A stretch of DNA of 64,000 nucleotides from Methyloversatilis universalis EHg5. Its GTDB lineage: Bacteria; Pseudomonadota; Gammaproteobacteria; Burkholderiales; Rhodocyclaceae. This document shows, one piece after another, positions 53,037 to 61,827 of the stretch (position 1 is its first letter; the number at the start of each line of letters is the position of its first letter). The stretch lies in assembly GCF_000378945.1 (NCBI RefSeq), contig NZ_KB900539.1:861241-925240 (forward strand). Reading direction: 5' to 3'. The notes under the pieces are model-generated. The model saw nothing but the letters and a program-made list of their open reading frames with translations, ran no database searches and was not told the origin of the DNA. Made by a program: the position numbers and the translations under genes.

Positions 53037-53957
53037 TCAGGCTGCGCCGCCGTCGCTGCGCAGCCGCCCCAGCGGCGCCAGATCATAGCCACCCAGCCGT
53101 TCGGCGAGGTCGCGGCTGTCGTCGCTGGTCAGTTCGGCCAGCAGCTGCTGCAGCAGGGCGCGGAAGTAGAGGGTGCGTGGCATGACGAGGTCGAGCGCTT
53201 CGCTGCCCAGCGGCAGGAAGTGCAGATTGAACTCGCCGGCCGCGGCGCGTGTGCCCGGTGCGCAGTCGCCGGCACCGCTGGCGACCATGAAGGCGGCTTC
53301 GCGTTCGGTGGCGGCGGTCTGCACCGCCTCCGGCGCGGTGATGCCGGCGGCGGCACAGGCCTGGGTGAAGAAATGCTGCGAGCCTGCGCCGGGCCCGCGC
53401 TGTATCAGTACCGGCTGGCGTGCGAACAGGTCCTGCAGGGTGGTGACCGGCGCCAGCGTGCGCGACAGCATGACACCCTGTTCGCGTAGCGCCAGCTGCA
53501 CCATGACCCAGTTCGAACTGCCGGTGTATTCGCGCAGCAGCAGCGCGTGCCGGCGCGTGGCGTGCTGTGCCTCGCCCCAGTGGATCGGGCAGGCATTGGC
53601 ACGACGCTGCGCGAGCAGCGCCAGGCCCTTGCGCGTGCCGCAGGGGCTGTAGGCGATCAGCGTGCCGTCGTCGGCGCGCTGCGCCAGCCGGGCGATGCTG
53701 TGCGCCAGCCAGGGGTCGTCGCTGCCGGCAATCAGCAGACGGTCGGCCAGTACGCCGCCGTGGGTGGATTCGAGCAGCCAGTCGTCGAGCAGCTTGCGCG
53801 GGAACAGCCACTTGCCGGTCACCTTGGTGGCCGGGATGCCGCTGTCCTGAATCATCGCGTACAGCGTTTTCTCGTTCAGGTGCAGGTAGGCCGCGGCCTC
53901 GCGCACGGTGAGATAGGGCGACGGCGCGTCCTGCGGAGATTCGCCGTCGGCACTCAC
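53037..53957 (-). CDS. HTH (excisionase type) plus PBP-like domain transcriptional regulator
   Basis: 306 residues. The start is a GTG at 53957, one nucleotide after the moeA stop. Residues about 14-62 are an excisionase/MerR-like winged helix ('YLTVREAAAYLHLNEKTLYA', 'IPATKVTGKWLFPRKLLDDWL'). The remaining 240 residues resemble the periplasmic-binding-protein-like domain (PBP_like, COG1910) also found fused to MoeA or ModE-type regulators ('LIAGSDDPWLAHSIARLAQ', 'IHWGEAQHATRRHA', 'RGPGAGSQHFF'). Such domains are thought to bind molybdate, tungstate or a related ligand. Being last in a molybdenum-cofactor operon and near formate dehydrogenase genes, it probably controls one or both; this is inference. 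It is convergent with tpsA, 10 nt apart. Confidence 0.82.
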   Translation of the reverse strand: MSADGESPQDAPSPYLTVREAAAYLHLNEKTLYAMIQDSGIPATKVTGKWLFPRKLLDDWLLESTHGGVLADRLLIAGSDDPWLAHSIARLAQRADDGTLIAYSPCGTRKGLALLAQRRANACPIHWGEAQHATRRHALLLREYTGSSNWVMVQLALREQGVMLSRTLAPVTTLQDLFARQPVLIQRGPGAGSQHFFTQACAAAGITAPEAVQTAATEREAAFMVASGAGDCAPGTRAAAGEFNLHFLPLGSEALDLVMPRTLYFRALLQQLLAELTSDDSRDLAERLGGYDLAPLGRLRSDGGAA

Positions 53958-53958
53958 C

Positions 53959-55194
53959 TCAGATCAGCCCTTCGAACGGGATGACGCCCACGGTGTCGCC
54001 CACCGCGACGTTGCCGACATGGTCGTCAAGCACGATGACGCAGTTGGCGTCGCACATCGAACGCAGGATGCCCGAGCCCTGTGCGCCGGTGACCGTGGCA
54101 TGCCAGCGTCCGTCGCGCAGTTCGAGAATGCCGCGCTGGTACTCGGTGCGGCCTGGCTGCTTCTTCATCGTGCTGCCGCTGATCGCGTCGAAGCGGATCG
54201 GCGCTGGCACGGGGCTGGCGCCCATCAGCGTCAGCAGCGCCTCACGGGCGAAGAAGTAGAAGGTGACCATGGTGGCCACCGGATTGCCCGGCAGGCCGAA
54301 CAGCAGCGTGTCGCGGCCGCCTTTGGTGAGCCGGCCGAAAGCCATCGGCCGGCCCGGCTTCATCGCGATCTTCCAGAAGGTGACTTCGCCGAGTGCGGCG
54401 AGAATTTCGCGGACGAAATCCGCTTCGCCCACCGACACGCCACCGCTGGTGATAAGGGCGTCCACCTCGCCGACCGCCGATTCGAGCGCGGCCGACAGCG
54501 CTTCGCGGGTGTCGCGCGCGACGCCGAGGTCGACCACCTCGCAGCCCAGACGCGTCAGCATCGCGGTCAGCGTGTAGCGGTTGCTGTCGTAGATGCCGCC
54601 TTCGCGCGGCGCGTCGCCGATGGACATCACCTCGTCGCCGGTCGACAGCACACCGACCCGCACCCGGCGCACCACGGTCAGTTCCGCCACGCCGAGCGAG
54701 GCGGCCAGACCGATGTCGGACGGGCGCAGCAGGCGACCGGTGCGCAGCGCGGCTTCGCCCGCCTTCAGGTCTTCGCCGGCACGGCGGCGGTTCTGGCCGG
54801 CCTTCTGGCCGGGCGGAATGATCACCGCGTCGCCGTCCACCTTCGCGGTTTCCTGGATTGCCACCGTATCGGCGCCACGCGGCATGACGGCACCGGTCAT
54901 GATGCGTACCGCCTGGCCCGGGCCGACCTCGCCGTCCCAGGCGTGGCCGGCGTAGGCGGTGCCGACCACGGTCAGCCGCGTTTCGGCATCGGCCGACAGA
55001 TCGGCGTGGCGCACGGCGTAGCCGTCCATCGCCGAGTTGTCGTGCGGCGGCACGCTGACCGGCGAGATGACGTCGGCGGCGAGCACGCGGCCGAGCGCGT
55101 CGCGTACCGACACGCGCTGCGTACCGCGCACCGTGGCACAAGCGGCGAGGATGTGGGCGCGGGCGTCCGCGACCGGAGTGAAGCGATCAGTCAT
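53959..55194 (-). CDS. moeA: Molybdopterin molybdotransferase MoeA
   Basis: 411 residues from ATG 55194, overlapping the mobA stop. The family signatures are 'SVPPHDNSAMDGYAVRH' near residue 50, 'IMTGAVMPRGADTVAIQE' near 100, 'VGVLSTGDEV' and 'YDSNRYTLTAML' in the MPT-binding domain, and the catalytic loop 'LITSGGVSVGEADFV'. 'FGLPGNPVATMVTFYFF' near residue 305 is also typical. MoeA inserts molybdate into adenylylated molybdopterin. It belongs to the leftward operon moaA-fdhD-mobA-moeA-regulator; all junctions overlap or nearly touch. Confidence 0.97.
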   Translation of the reverse strand: MTDRFTPVADARAHILAACATVRGTQRVSVRDALGRVLAADVISPVSVPPHDNSAMDGYAVRHADLSADAETRLTVVGTAYAGHAWDGEVGPGQAVRIMTGAVMPRGADTVAIQETAKVDGDAVIIPPGQKAGQNRRRAGEDLKAGEAALRTGRLLRPSDIGLAASLGVAELTVVRRVRVGVLSTGDEVMSIGDAPREGGIYDSNRYTLTAMLTRLGCEVVDLGVARDTREALSAALESAVGEVDALITSGGVSVGEADFVREILAALGEVTFWKIAMKPGRPMAFGRLTKGGRDTLLFGLPGNPVATMVTFYFFAREALLTLMGASPVPAPIRFDAISGSTMKKQPGRTEYQRGILELRDGRWHATVTGAQGSGILRSMCDANCVIVLDDHVGNVAVGDTVGVIPFEGLI

Positions 55195-55799
55195 GAGGCG
55201 TCGGGCCGCGCGGCGAGCGCGGCCAGTTCGTTGAGCGTGTTGATGTTGGCGAAGGCGTCCGGGTCGTCGTCGAAAGGCACCTCGACCACCTTGAGCGCCG
55301 AGTACCAGAGGTCGACCTTGCGGCCGCCGCTTTCGAGGAATCGGGTCAGACCGGGCAGCACGTGCGCGCGCACCAGGCTGAACACCGGATGCGGCTGGTC
55401 GCCGGTGATGGCCACCGCGAGGTCGGCGCCTTCGCGCTCCAGCGCCGCGTGCAGCCGCGCGACCAGGTCGAGCGGCAGGAAGGGCGAGTCGCAGGGGCTG
55501 GTGACCAGCAGCGGAGTGGTGCAGGCGCTCAGGCCCGCGTGCAGCCCGGCCAGCGGGCCGGCGAAGCCGGCTATCGCGTCCGCTACCACCGGATGGCCAA
55601 AGGCGGCGTAACGCTCGATGTTCTGGTTGGCGTTGATGATGAGTACATCGACCTGCGGCGCCAGACGGCGGATCACGTGGGCCACCATGGGTTCGTCGCG
55701 GAAGGCCTGCAGACCCTTGTCCACGCCACCCATGCGGCGGCCGAGGCCGCCGGCGAGTACCAGTCCGGTGATCGCCTCGCTTACGGAGCTTTCCGTCAT
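55191..55799 (-). CDS. mobA: Molybdenum cofactor guanylyltransferase MobA
   Basis: 202 residues from ATG 55799, overlapping the fdhD stop (ATGA). The nucleotide-binding signature is 'GLVLAGGLGRRMGGVDKGLQ', followed by 'INANQNIERYAAFGHPVVAD' and 'VTSPCDSPFLPLDLV', the metal-binding DxP region. It attaches GMP to molybdopterin to make the guanine dinucleotide cofactor used by DMSO-reductase family enzymes, which include the formate dehydrogenase encoded at the right edge. Length is normal for the family. Confidence 0.96.
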   Translation of the reverse strand: MTESSVSEAITGLVLAGGLGRRMGGVDKGLQAFRDEPMVAHVIRRLAPQVDVLIINANQNIERYAAFGHPVVADAIAGFAGPLAGLHAGLSACTTPLLVTSPCDSPFLPLDLVARLHAALEREGADLAVAITGDQPHPVFSLVRAHVLPGLTRFLESGGRKVDLWYSALKVVEVPFDDDPDAFANINTLNELAALAARPDAS

Positions 55800-56614
55800 G
55801 CGCCTTCTCCGTCGCGCACGAAGCGCTGCATGCCGGTCAGCAGCAGGTAGTGCTTGCCCTGCGAGCGACCGATCATCGTGATGCCCACCTGCTGCGCGAT
55901 GTCGTAGCCCATCTGCGTGAGCCCGGAGCGCGACACCAGGAAGGGGATGCCCATCTGCGCGGCCTTGATCACCATTTCCGAGGTGAGCCGGCCGGTGGTG
56001 TAGAAAATCTTGTCGCCGCCCTCGACGCCATCCAGCCACATGTGGCCGGCGATCGCATCGACCGCGTTGTGGCGGCCGACGTCCTCGACGAAGTACAGCA
56101 GCTCGTCGCCGCGGAACAGCGCACAGCCGTGCACCGCGCCGGCCTGCTTGTAGATGGTTTCGTGCCTGCGCACCACGTCGAGCATTGCGTACAGCGTCGA
56201 CTCGGTCAGGCGCGCGTCTTCCGGCAGGCGGATGCGTTCGATGTCGTCCATCAGGTCGCCGAACACCGTGCCCTGGCCACAGCCGGTGGTCACCGTCTTG
56301 GTGGCCATGCGTGCGTCAAGGTCAGCCACGCCGGCGCGGGTGGTGACAGCGGCGGCGTTCACGTCCCAGTCCACCTGCACCGACAGGATGTGGTCGATGG
56401 ACGGCAGCAGGCGCTGGTTGCGCAGGTAGCCGATCACCAGCGCCTCGGGTGCGCCGCCCAGCGTCATCAGCGTCACCAGTTCGCGCTTGTCGAGATAGAC
56501 GGTGAGCGGGTGTTCGCCGGCGATCGCGGTCGGCACCGTTTCGCCGCGCTCGTTGATGGCGGGGATTTCTATCGTGGCGGGGCGTGCGGCGTCGGTCAGT
56601 TCGGGTCTGTGCAC
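55796..56614 (-). CDS. fdhD: Formate dehydrogenase accessory sulfurtransferase FdhD with a degenerate CxxC
   Basis: 272 residues from a GTG at 56614, which directly follows the moaA stop and has GGTGGA upstream; GTG 56620 is the alternative. No ATG fits. FdhD motifs include 'EHPLTVYLDKRELVTLMTLG' near the start, 'GYLRNQRLL', 'FYTTGRLTSEMVIKAAQMGIP' in parts, 'FLVSRSGLT' and 'IGRSQGKHYLLL'. FdhD passes sulfur from IscS to the Mo-bis-MGD cofactor of formate dehydrogenase. The usual active CxxC is here 'TTGCGQGTV', so only Cys112 is kept and the second position is Gly115. It overlaps mobA by 4 nt. Confidence 0.94.
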   Translation of the reverse strand: MHRPELTDAARPATIEIPAINERGETVPTAIAGEHPLTVYLDKRELVTLMTLGGAPEALVIGYLRNQRLLPSIDHILSVQVDWDVNAAAVTTRAGVADLDARMATKTVTTGCGQGTVFGDLMDDIERIRLPEDARLTESTLYAMLDVVRRHETIYKQAGAVHGCALFRGDELLYFVEDVGRHNAVDAIAGHMWLDGVEGGDKIFYTTGRLTSEMVIKAAQMGIPFLVSRSGLTQMGYDIAQQVGITMIGRSQGKHYLLLTGMQRFVRDGEGA

Positions 56615-56615
56615 A

Positions 56616-57704
56616 CTATCCACCGATGTAGGACATCTCGATTTTTCTTGCCGCGGCCGTTTCGGCGGTGCGGATTTCGGAGTAACGGTCGCCGCGCTGC
56701 TGCCAGATGGCGCCGATGGCCGAAGCCAGTTCATCGTCGCTGCGGCCCTCGCGCAGCAGCGCGCGCAGGTCGTGCCCTTCGGTCGCGAAAAGACAGGTGA
56801 ATATCTTGCCTTCGGTCGACAGCCGCGCGCGGGTACAGGACGAACAGAAAGCCTGGGTGACCGACGAAATGACGCCGACTTCACCGCTGCCGTCACGGTA
56901 ACGCCAGCGCTGCGCGACCTCGCCCGGGTAGTTCGGGTCGATCGGCTCCAGCGGCATGTCGGCGTCGATGCGCGCGATCACGTCGGCACTGGGCAGCACT
57001 TCGTCCATCTTCCAGCCGTTGCTCGATCCCACATCCATGAACTCGATGAAGCGCACGATGTGGGCGCTGCCCCTGAAGTGGCGCGCCATCGGCACGATGG
57101 CGTGGTCATTGGTGCCGCGCTTGACCACCATGTTCACCTTGACCGGCGCAAGCCCCACGGCGTGCGCAGCGTCGATGCCTTCGAGCACGCGCGCGACCGG
57201 GAAGTCGACGTCGTTCATCATGCGGAAGGTCGGATCGTCGATGGCGTCCAGGCTGACCGTGACGCGGGTGAGGCCGGCGTCGCGCAGCGCGCGCGCCTTC
57301 TGTTTCAGCAGCGCGCCATTGGTGGTCAATGTCAGTTCGACCGGCAGCTTCGCCAGCCGCTCGATCAGCTTTTCCACGTCCTTGCGCAGCAGCGGTTCGC
57401 CGCCGGTGATGCGCAGCTTGTTCACGCCGTGCGCGACGAAGATGCGCGCGATGCGCTCGATCTCTTCGAAACTCAGCAGCTCGGTGCGTGCCAGATAGGG
57501 GTAGTCCTTGTCGAACACCTCTTTCGGCATGCAGTAGATGCAGCGGAAGTTGCAGCGGTCGGTGACCGAAATGCGCAGGTCGCGCACCGCGCGGCCGCGC
57601 GTGTCGAGCAGCGTACCGGTCGCCGGAATGGGCGTCTCCGGCACCCGCGCGGCGGTGCGGCCGGCAGTGCGGATGTCCAGCAGATGTATGATCTTTTCGC
57701 TCAT
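56616..57704 (-). CDS. moaA: GTP 3',8-cyclase MoaA
   Basis: 362 residues from ATG 57704 ([15 protein letters not shown]). The radical-SAM cluster is '[16 protein letters not shown]', with '[17 protein letters not shown]' following. The second C-terminal cluster is in '[20 protein letters not shown]' plus 'CLF'. The protein ends in the conserved Gly-Gly ('SYIGG') needed for activity. It catalyses the first step of molybdopterin synthesis from GTP. It leads the leftward cofactor operon. The divergent DUF3305 gene begins 64 nt away, so the two operons probably share a regulatory region. Confidence 0.97.
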   Translation of the reverse strand: MSEKIIHLLDIRTAGRTAARVPETPIPATGTLLDTRGRAVRDLRISVTDRCNFRCIYCMPKEVFDKDYPYLARTELLSFEEIERIARIFVAHGVNKLRITGGEPLLRKDVEKLIERLAKLPVELTLTTNGALLKQKARALRDAGLTRVTVSLDAIDDPTFRMMNDVDFPVARVLEGIDAAHAVGLAPVKVNMVVKRGTNDHAIVPMARHFRGSAHIVRFIEFMDVGSSNGWKMDEVLPSADVIARIDADMPLEPIDPNYPGEVAQRWRYRDGSGEVGVISSVTQAFCSSCTRARLSTEGKIFTCLFATEGHDLRALLREGRSDDELASAIGAIWQQRGDRYSEIRTAETAAARKIEMSYIGG

Positions 57705-57718
57705 GGGCGGTGCGGCGT

Positions 57719-57739
57719 GAGCCGTTTTTTCTCCGGCTC
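57719..57739. promoter_or_regulatory. Inverted repeat in the moaA/DUF3305 divergent promoter region
   Basis: GAGCCG-9 nt-CGGCTC, perfect 6-bp arms around a T-rich centre, in the 64-bp gap between moaA and the formate-dehydrogenase-associated genes. It is well placed to be an operator acting on both directions, possibly for the HTH/PBP regulator at the end of the moaA operon; this is inference. Confidence 0.4.
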
Positions 57740-57768
57740 CGTTTGACAGAAAGGCAGAGGAAGATTTC

Positions 57769-58287
57769 GTGGAAACCAGTCCCGTCACCCTCAGATTGGC
57801 AGTGATTATGGAACGCAGGGTACTGCACAACAAGTGGGCAGACCATGCCTGGGAAGCGCGCGCGCTTCTCCCCGAAGGTCCGGAAAGCCCTGATGCGCCA
57901 AGGGTTTTTGCACAGTCTGCCGAATCGATCCAGTGGCTGTTCCCGCCGCTCGACCTCACGCTCTACACCGACGAGGCCGACAACTATCTGCTCAACGTGA
58001 CCGCTGCCGAGCCGCGCATCTTCGTCATGTGGCGACCGGACGAGGACTTCGATCCGCCGGTGCGGCCGATGCAGATCAGCGCCAGTTACGGCGAGGCGGC
58101 GCGCTGGATGGACTCGGGGGAGAAGGTCGATGGCCTGACCATGCCGCCTGACATGCGCGACTGGGTCGAGGACTTCGCGCGTCGCTTCCAGAAACCGCCG
58201 GAGCCGCGCAAGCCGAAGCGCTTCGCGAAGACCGGCGACGGCAACACGCATTACGGCGGGGTGAATGGAGACGGTCGTGAGCGATGA
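57769..58287 (+). CDS. DUF3305 protein (formate-dehydrogenase associated)
   Basis: 172 residues from a GTG at 57769 with GAGGAAG upstream. Recognised by '[20 protein letters not shown]', '[21 protein letters not shown]', 'IFVMWRP' and '[18 protein letters not shown]' (conserved pieces of the family). These proteins occur with DUF3306 and a polyferredoxin beside periplasmic formate dehydrogenases. Their job is unknown; an assembly or export role is likely from context. It overlaps the DUF3306 gene by 23 nt. Confidence 0.88.
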   Translation: METSPVTLRLAVIMERRVLHNKWADHAWEARALLPEGPESPDAPRVFAQSAESIQWLFPPLDLTLYTDEADNYLLNVTAAEPRIFVMWRPDEDFDPPVRPMQISASYGEAARWMDSGEKVDGLTMPPDMRDWVEDFARRFQKPPEPRKPKRFAKTGDGNTHYGGVNGDGRER

Positions 58288-58948
58288 TCCGGTCAAGGGC
58301 TTCCTCGGCCGTTGGTCGCGGCTGAAGCGGGAGGCCGCCGCCGCCGTTGCCTTGCCGCCCGCACCGCCGGTGGCGACGCCCCCGGAAGAGGCGAACGCGG
58401 TCGTGCCGCCCTCCCTCTCCGCGCAGGCGCTGCCGGACGAGGCCGCCGAGCCGCCGCCGCTCGAATCGCTGGGCTTTGACTCCGACTACCGCGCCTTCCT
58501 CGGCCAGAAAGTGGACGAGGGCCTGAAGCGGGCGGCGCTGAAGAAGCTGTTCCACACGCCGCACTTCAACACGATGGACGGGCTGGACGTCTATATCGAG
58601 GACTTCAACCTGTACGAGCCGCTGCCGGCGTCCATGGTGTCGCAGCTCGCGCATGCGAAGGAAACGCTGAATCCCACGCTGCCGGCGGACTGGCTGACCG
58701 CCACCCCGGACAGCCCGCCGACCGGCGACCCGGAGAAGGCCGCCGATGAGCGGGCCGCCGATGCGGTGATCGACGACGAAGCAGCGGATGCCGCGCCCGG
58801 CGAGTCCGCGCAGGCAGACGCCGGCGATGCGGAGCAGGCCGCTCAGGGCGGGCAGGGGGCTCAGGGCGCGGAGGCCGGTTCGCCCGGGCCGGAGCCGGAC
58901 AGGCCGGTGTCGCCCCCGGTTGCCGGAAGTCATTCAGGGTCGGAATAG
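58265..58948 (+). CDS. DUF3306 protein (formate-dehydrogenase associated)
   Basis: 227 residues from ATG 58265; a GTG at 58277 with GGAG 5 nt before it is an equally possible start. The conserved parts are 'GFLGRWSRLKREAA' at the N-terminus and a central core 'DYRAFLGQKVDEGLKRAALK' to 'FNTMDGLDVYIEDFNLYEPL'. The C-terminal 70 residues are an acidic Ala/Gly/Pro-rich disordered tail. There is no signal peptide, so it is cytoplasmic. It is co-translated with DUF3305 (23-nt overlap). Between its stop and the polyferredoxin gene lies a sigma-54 promoter, so downstream genes can be expressed separately. Confidence 0.87.
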   Translation: METVVSDDPVKGFLGRWSRLKREAAAAVALPPAPPVATPPEEANAVVPPSLSAQALPDEAAEPPPLESLGFDSDYRAFLGQKVDEGLKRAALKKLFHTPHFNTMDGLDVYIEDFNLYEPLPASMVSQLAHAKETLNPTLPADWLTATPDSPPTGDPEKAADERAADAVIDDEAADAAPGESAQADAGDAEQAAQGGQGAQGAEAGSPGPEPDRPVSPPVAGSHSGSE

Positions 58949-58970
58949 TCCGTTTCTTTCTCGGGTTCTC

Positions 58971-58986
58971 TGGCACGAAGGCTGCA
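58971..58986 (+). promoter_or_regulatory. Near-consensus sigma-54 (-24/-12) promoter of the formate dehydrogenase genes
   Basis: TGGCACG-AAGG-CTGCA matches the sigma-54 consensus TGGCACG-N4-TTGCA at all but one base, with exact GG-to-GC spacing. Transcription would begin about 12 nt after the GC, near 58997, leaving a short leader with GAGGAG before ATG 59014. It sits in the 65-nt gap after the DUF3306 gene. Confidence 0.8.
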
Positions 58987-59013
58987 AAAGCCTTGCCTGA
59001 GGAGCCCGACTGA

Positions 59014-61110
59014 ATGAACAACACACACAAGTCGGTCCGGCTGTGCGATTGCAACGGCACGGTCGAGATCGACATCAAGCGACTGAGTGAAGCGCTGGAC
59101 GGCGCCGACCCGGCCGTCTTTCAGCTCGCCCACCAGCTGTGCGGCCGCGACGCGGCCGCCTTTGCCGCCTCGCTGGGCGGCGAGGACGCGATCGTCGGCT
59201 GTACCCAGGAAGCGGCGCTGCTGCGCACGCTGGCCGACGACGCCGGTGCGGGCGCCGGTCTTGCCTTCATCAACCTGCGCGACATCGGCGGCCGCAGCCC
59301 GCGTGGCAGCGATGCGACGCCGGCGATGGCGGCCCGGCTGGCCATCGCGCGTCTGGCCGAACCGGCGCCGGTGCCGGCGGTGAGCTACGACTCGGGCGGC
59401 CAGCTGCTGATCATCGGCCCGGCCGGTGCGGCGCTCGGCTGGGCGGCGGAAGCACAGCGACAGTACGGCGAAGACATCGCGGTCAATGTGCTGATCACCG
59501 CGCGCGACGGCAGCGAACTGCCGCTGCGCCGTGACTGGCCGGTCGTGAGCGGGCGCGACGTGACGGTGAGCGGCTGGCTGGGCGCCTTCGACGTGAGCTG
59601 GTCGCGCGCCAACGCCATCGACCTGGACAGCTGCGTGCGCTGCAACGCCTGCATCGACGCCTGTCCCGAAGGCGCCATCGGCTACGACTACCAGATCGAT
59701 CCGGACCGCTGCACAGGCCATCGCGCCTGCGTGAAAGCCTGTGCCGACGTGGGCGCCATCGATTTCGCCGCCATCGGCGCACGGCAGAGCCAGCGCTACG
59801 ACCTGGTGCTGGACCTCAATGACCCGCCGCTGCTGCGCATGCCGCATCCGCCGCAGGGCTATGCCGCGCCCGGTCGCGATCCGCTCGACCAGTCGCTGGC
59901 GCTGCAGCGGCTCGCCGGCTTGGTGGGCGAGTTCGAAAAGCCGAAGTTCTTCACCTACCGCAAGTCGGTGTGCGCCCACAGCCGCAACAGCAGGCAGGGC
60001 TGCAACCGCTGCATCGACACCTGTTCGACCGCGGCCATCCGCGCCGACGGCGACGGCGTGTTCGTCGAGCCTCATCTGTGCATGGGTTGCGGCGCCTGTG
60101 CGACAGTTTGTCCCACCGGGGCCATGCGCTACGCCTACCCGTCCGCGTCCGATGTTGCGGTGCGCATGAAGGCGGGCCTGCAGGCCTGGCGCGCCGCAGG
60201 CGGCCAAGCGCCGCGCGTGCTGTTTCACAGCGGCGAGCAGGGCGAGGATCTGCTTGCGCTGACCGGACGCCGGCGCGGCCTGCCCGCCGATGTGCTGCCG
60301 GTGGCGGTGCATGACGTGGCGTCGGTCGGGCTGGAGCTGATGCTCGCGGCGCTGTGCTACGGCGCCGCACAATGCGTCATTCTGTCGCACGACGATCAGC
60401 CGGATGCCTACCGCGAAGCCACAGCGGGTCAGATCGCGCTGGGCCGCACCGTGCTGGAAGCGCTCGGCTACCCGGGTGCCGCACTGGTCGCAATCATCGC
60501 CGACGAGCCGGCGGCGCTGACCCACGCGCTGGGCAGCGTGGCTGCACCGGTGTTCTCCTGTCCGCCCGCCAGCTTTGCGCTGCCGGTCGAGAAGCGCGGC
60601 GCGCTCGAGTTCTGTATCGATCACCTGGCCCGCCACGCGGCGCAGAAGGCGGAGGCCATCGCGCTGCCGGCCGGTGCGCCCTTCGGCGCGGTCAATATCA
60701 GGAAGGACGCGTGCACGCTGTGCATGAGCTGCGTCGGCGCCTGTCCGGCTTCGGCGCTGATGGACGGTGGCGAGCGGCCGGCGCTGCGCTTTCTCGAACG
60801 CAACTGCGTGCAGTGCGGCCTGTGCGTGAATACCTGCCCGGAGAACGCGCTGTCGCTGGAGCCGCGTCTGCTGATCGGCGACGCAGTGCGGCGCGAGCGC
60901 GTGCTGAACGAAGCCGAACCTTTCCACTGCATCAGCTGCGGCACGCCCTTCGGCACGAAGCAGATGATCGACGCGATGACCGGCCGGCTTTCGGCGCATT
61001 CGATGTTCGCCGGCGGTGACGCGCTGCGCCGGCTGCAGATGTGCGCCGATTGCCGTGTCATCGACCTGATGAAGGCGAAGGGCGGCGAAACCACGGTGTT
61101 CGACACATGA
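59014..61110 (+). CDS. Multi-cluster 4Fe-4S ferredoxin protein of the formate dehydrogenase locus
   Basis: 698 residues from ATG 59014. Cysteine motifs appear at residues 207-217 ('CVRCNACIDACPEGAI'), 233 onward ('CTGHRACVKAC'), 330 ('CNRCIDTCSTAAI'), 356 ('CMGCGACATVCPTGAM'), 567 ('CTLCMSCVGACPASAL') and 598 ('CVQCGLCVNTCPENAL'), with a last 'CISCG...CADC' pair. This predicts about six [4Fe-4S] clusters. The N-terminal 'LCDCNGTVEID' and the region at about 380-520 recall heterodisulfide-reductase-like proteins. There is no signal peptide, so it is a cytoplasmic electron carrier or a cluster/cofactor maturation factor. It is the first gene after the sigma-54 promoter and overlaps the chaperone gene (ATGA). 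Confidence 0.93.
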   Translation: MNNTHKSVRLCDCNGTVEIDIKRLSEALDGADPAVFQLAHQLCGRDAAAFAASLGGEDAIVGCTQEAALLRTLADDAGAGAGLAFINLRDIGGRSPRGSDATPAMAARLAIARLAEPAPVPAVSYDSGGQLLIIGPAGAALGWAAEAQRQYGEDIAVNVLITARDGSELPLRRDWPVVSGRDVTVSGWLGAFDVSWSRANAIDLDSCVRCNACIDACPEGAIGYDYQIDPDRCTGHRACVKACADVGAIDFAAIGARQSQRYDLVLDLNDPPLLRMPHPPQGYAAPGRDPLDQSLALQRLAGLVGEFEKPKFFTYRKSVCAHSRNSRQGCNRCIDTCSTAAIRADGDGVFVEPHLCMGCGACATVCPTGAMRYAYPSASDVAVRMKAGLQAWRAAGGQAPRVLFHSGEQGEDLLALTGRRRGLPADVLPVAVHDVASVGLELMLAALCYGAAQCVILSHDDQPDAYREATAGQIALGRTVLEALGYPGAALVAIIADEPAALTHALGSVAAPVFSCPPASFALPVEKRGALEFCIDHLARHAAQKAEAIALPAGAPFGAVNIRKDACTLCMSCVGACPASALMDGGERPALRFLERNCVQCGLCVNTCPENALSLEPRLLIGDAVRRERVLNEAEPFHCISCGTPFGTKQMIDAMTGRLSAHSMFAGGDALRRLQMCADCRVIDLMKAKGGETTVFDT

Positions 61111-61763
61111 GCGCGCACACCACCGAACCGCTGCAGTTCGTGCGCGACCCGGTCAGCGACGAAGATCTGGCTCGCGCCAATCACTACGCGCTGATTTCGC
61201 GCCTGTTCCATGCGGCGCCGGACGACGCGCTGCTGGACATGATGGCCGCGTCCGGTGACTGGCTGATCGACGAGGACGCGCCGGCCGTCGAGGCGGTGCG
61301 CATGGCCGAAGCATGGAACGCGCTGTGCGGCGCCTGCTCGGCGATGGACGCCGAAGCCGCCGGGCTGGAATTCGACGCGCTGTTCGGCGGTGTCGGCCGG
61401 CCGGCGGTCACGGTATTCGGCTCCTTCTATCTGGCCGGCTTCGTCAATGAAAAGCCGCTGGCCGCGCTGCGTGGCGATCTGGCCGAACTGGGCTTTGCCC
61501 GCGCGCAGGGCGAGGCGCTGCCGGAGGACCACATCGCCGCGGTGTGCGACGTGATGCGCCTGCTGCTGACCGACGCCAGCCGCACCGCCGCAGACCGTGC
61601 TGCGCTGCAGGACCGCTTCTTTGCGCGTCATCTGCAGCCCTGGTACGGCGGACTGTGCGATGCGGTCGGGGCTGCCGCCGGCGCCAATTTCTATCGACGT
61701 GTTTCGCAGTACGCACGCTGCTTTTTCGAGGTCGAGAAAGCGGCGCTGAGCATAGACCCATGA
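61107..61763 (+). CDS. TorD/DmsD-family molybdoenzyme chaperone
   Basis: 218 residues; ATG 61107 overlaps the ferredoxin stop. All-helical pattern of the TorD family: 'HYALISRLFHAAPDDALLDM', 'LEFDALFGGVGRPAVTVFGS' with 'FYLAGFVNEKPL' following, 'LPEDHIAAVCDVMRLLL' and 'FFARHLQPWYGGLCDAV'. Such chaperones bind Tat signal peptides of molybdoenzymes and delay export until the cofactor is in place. The obvious client is the formate dehydrogenase catalytic subunit two genes downstream, which carries a Tat signal. Confidence 0.9.
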   Translation: MSAHTTEPLQFVRDPVSDEDLARANHYALISRLFHAAPDDALLDMMAASGDWLIDEDAPAVEAVRMAEAWNALCGACSAMDAEAAGLEFDALFGGVGRPAVTVFGSFYLAGFVNEKPLAALRGDLAELGFARAQGEALPEDHIAAVCDVMRLLLTDASRTAADRAALQDRFFARHLQPWYGGLCDAVGAAAGANFYRRVSQYARCFFEVEKAALSIDP

Positions 61764-61827
61764 CCTCACGACAACTGAAGAGCGCCATACCCCGAAACCG
61801 GGCAGTCATCACCAGGAGGACAGAGCA

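Noticed and set aside
57743-57748. TTGACA as a -35 box for the DUF3305 gene
   Set aside because: No -10 element at suitable spacing; 17 bp further the sequence is at the GTG start itself.
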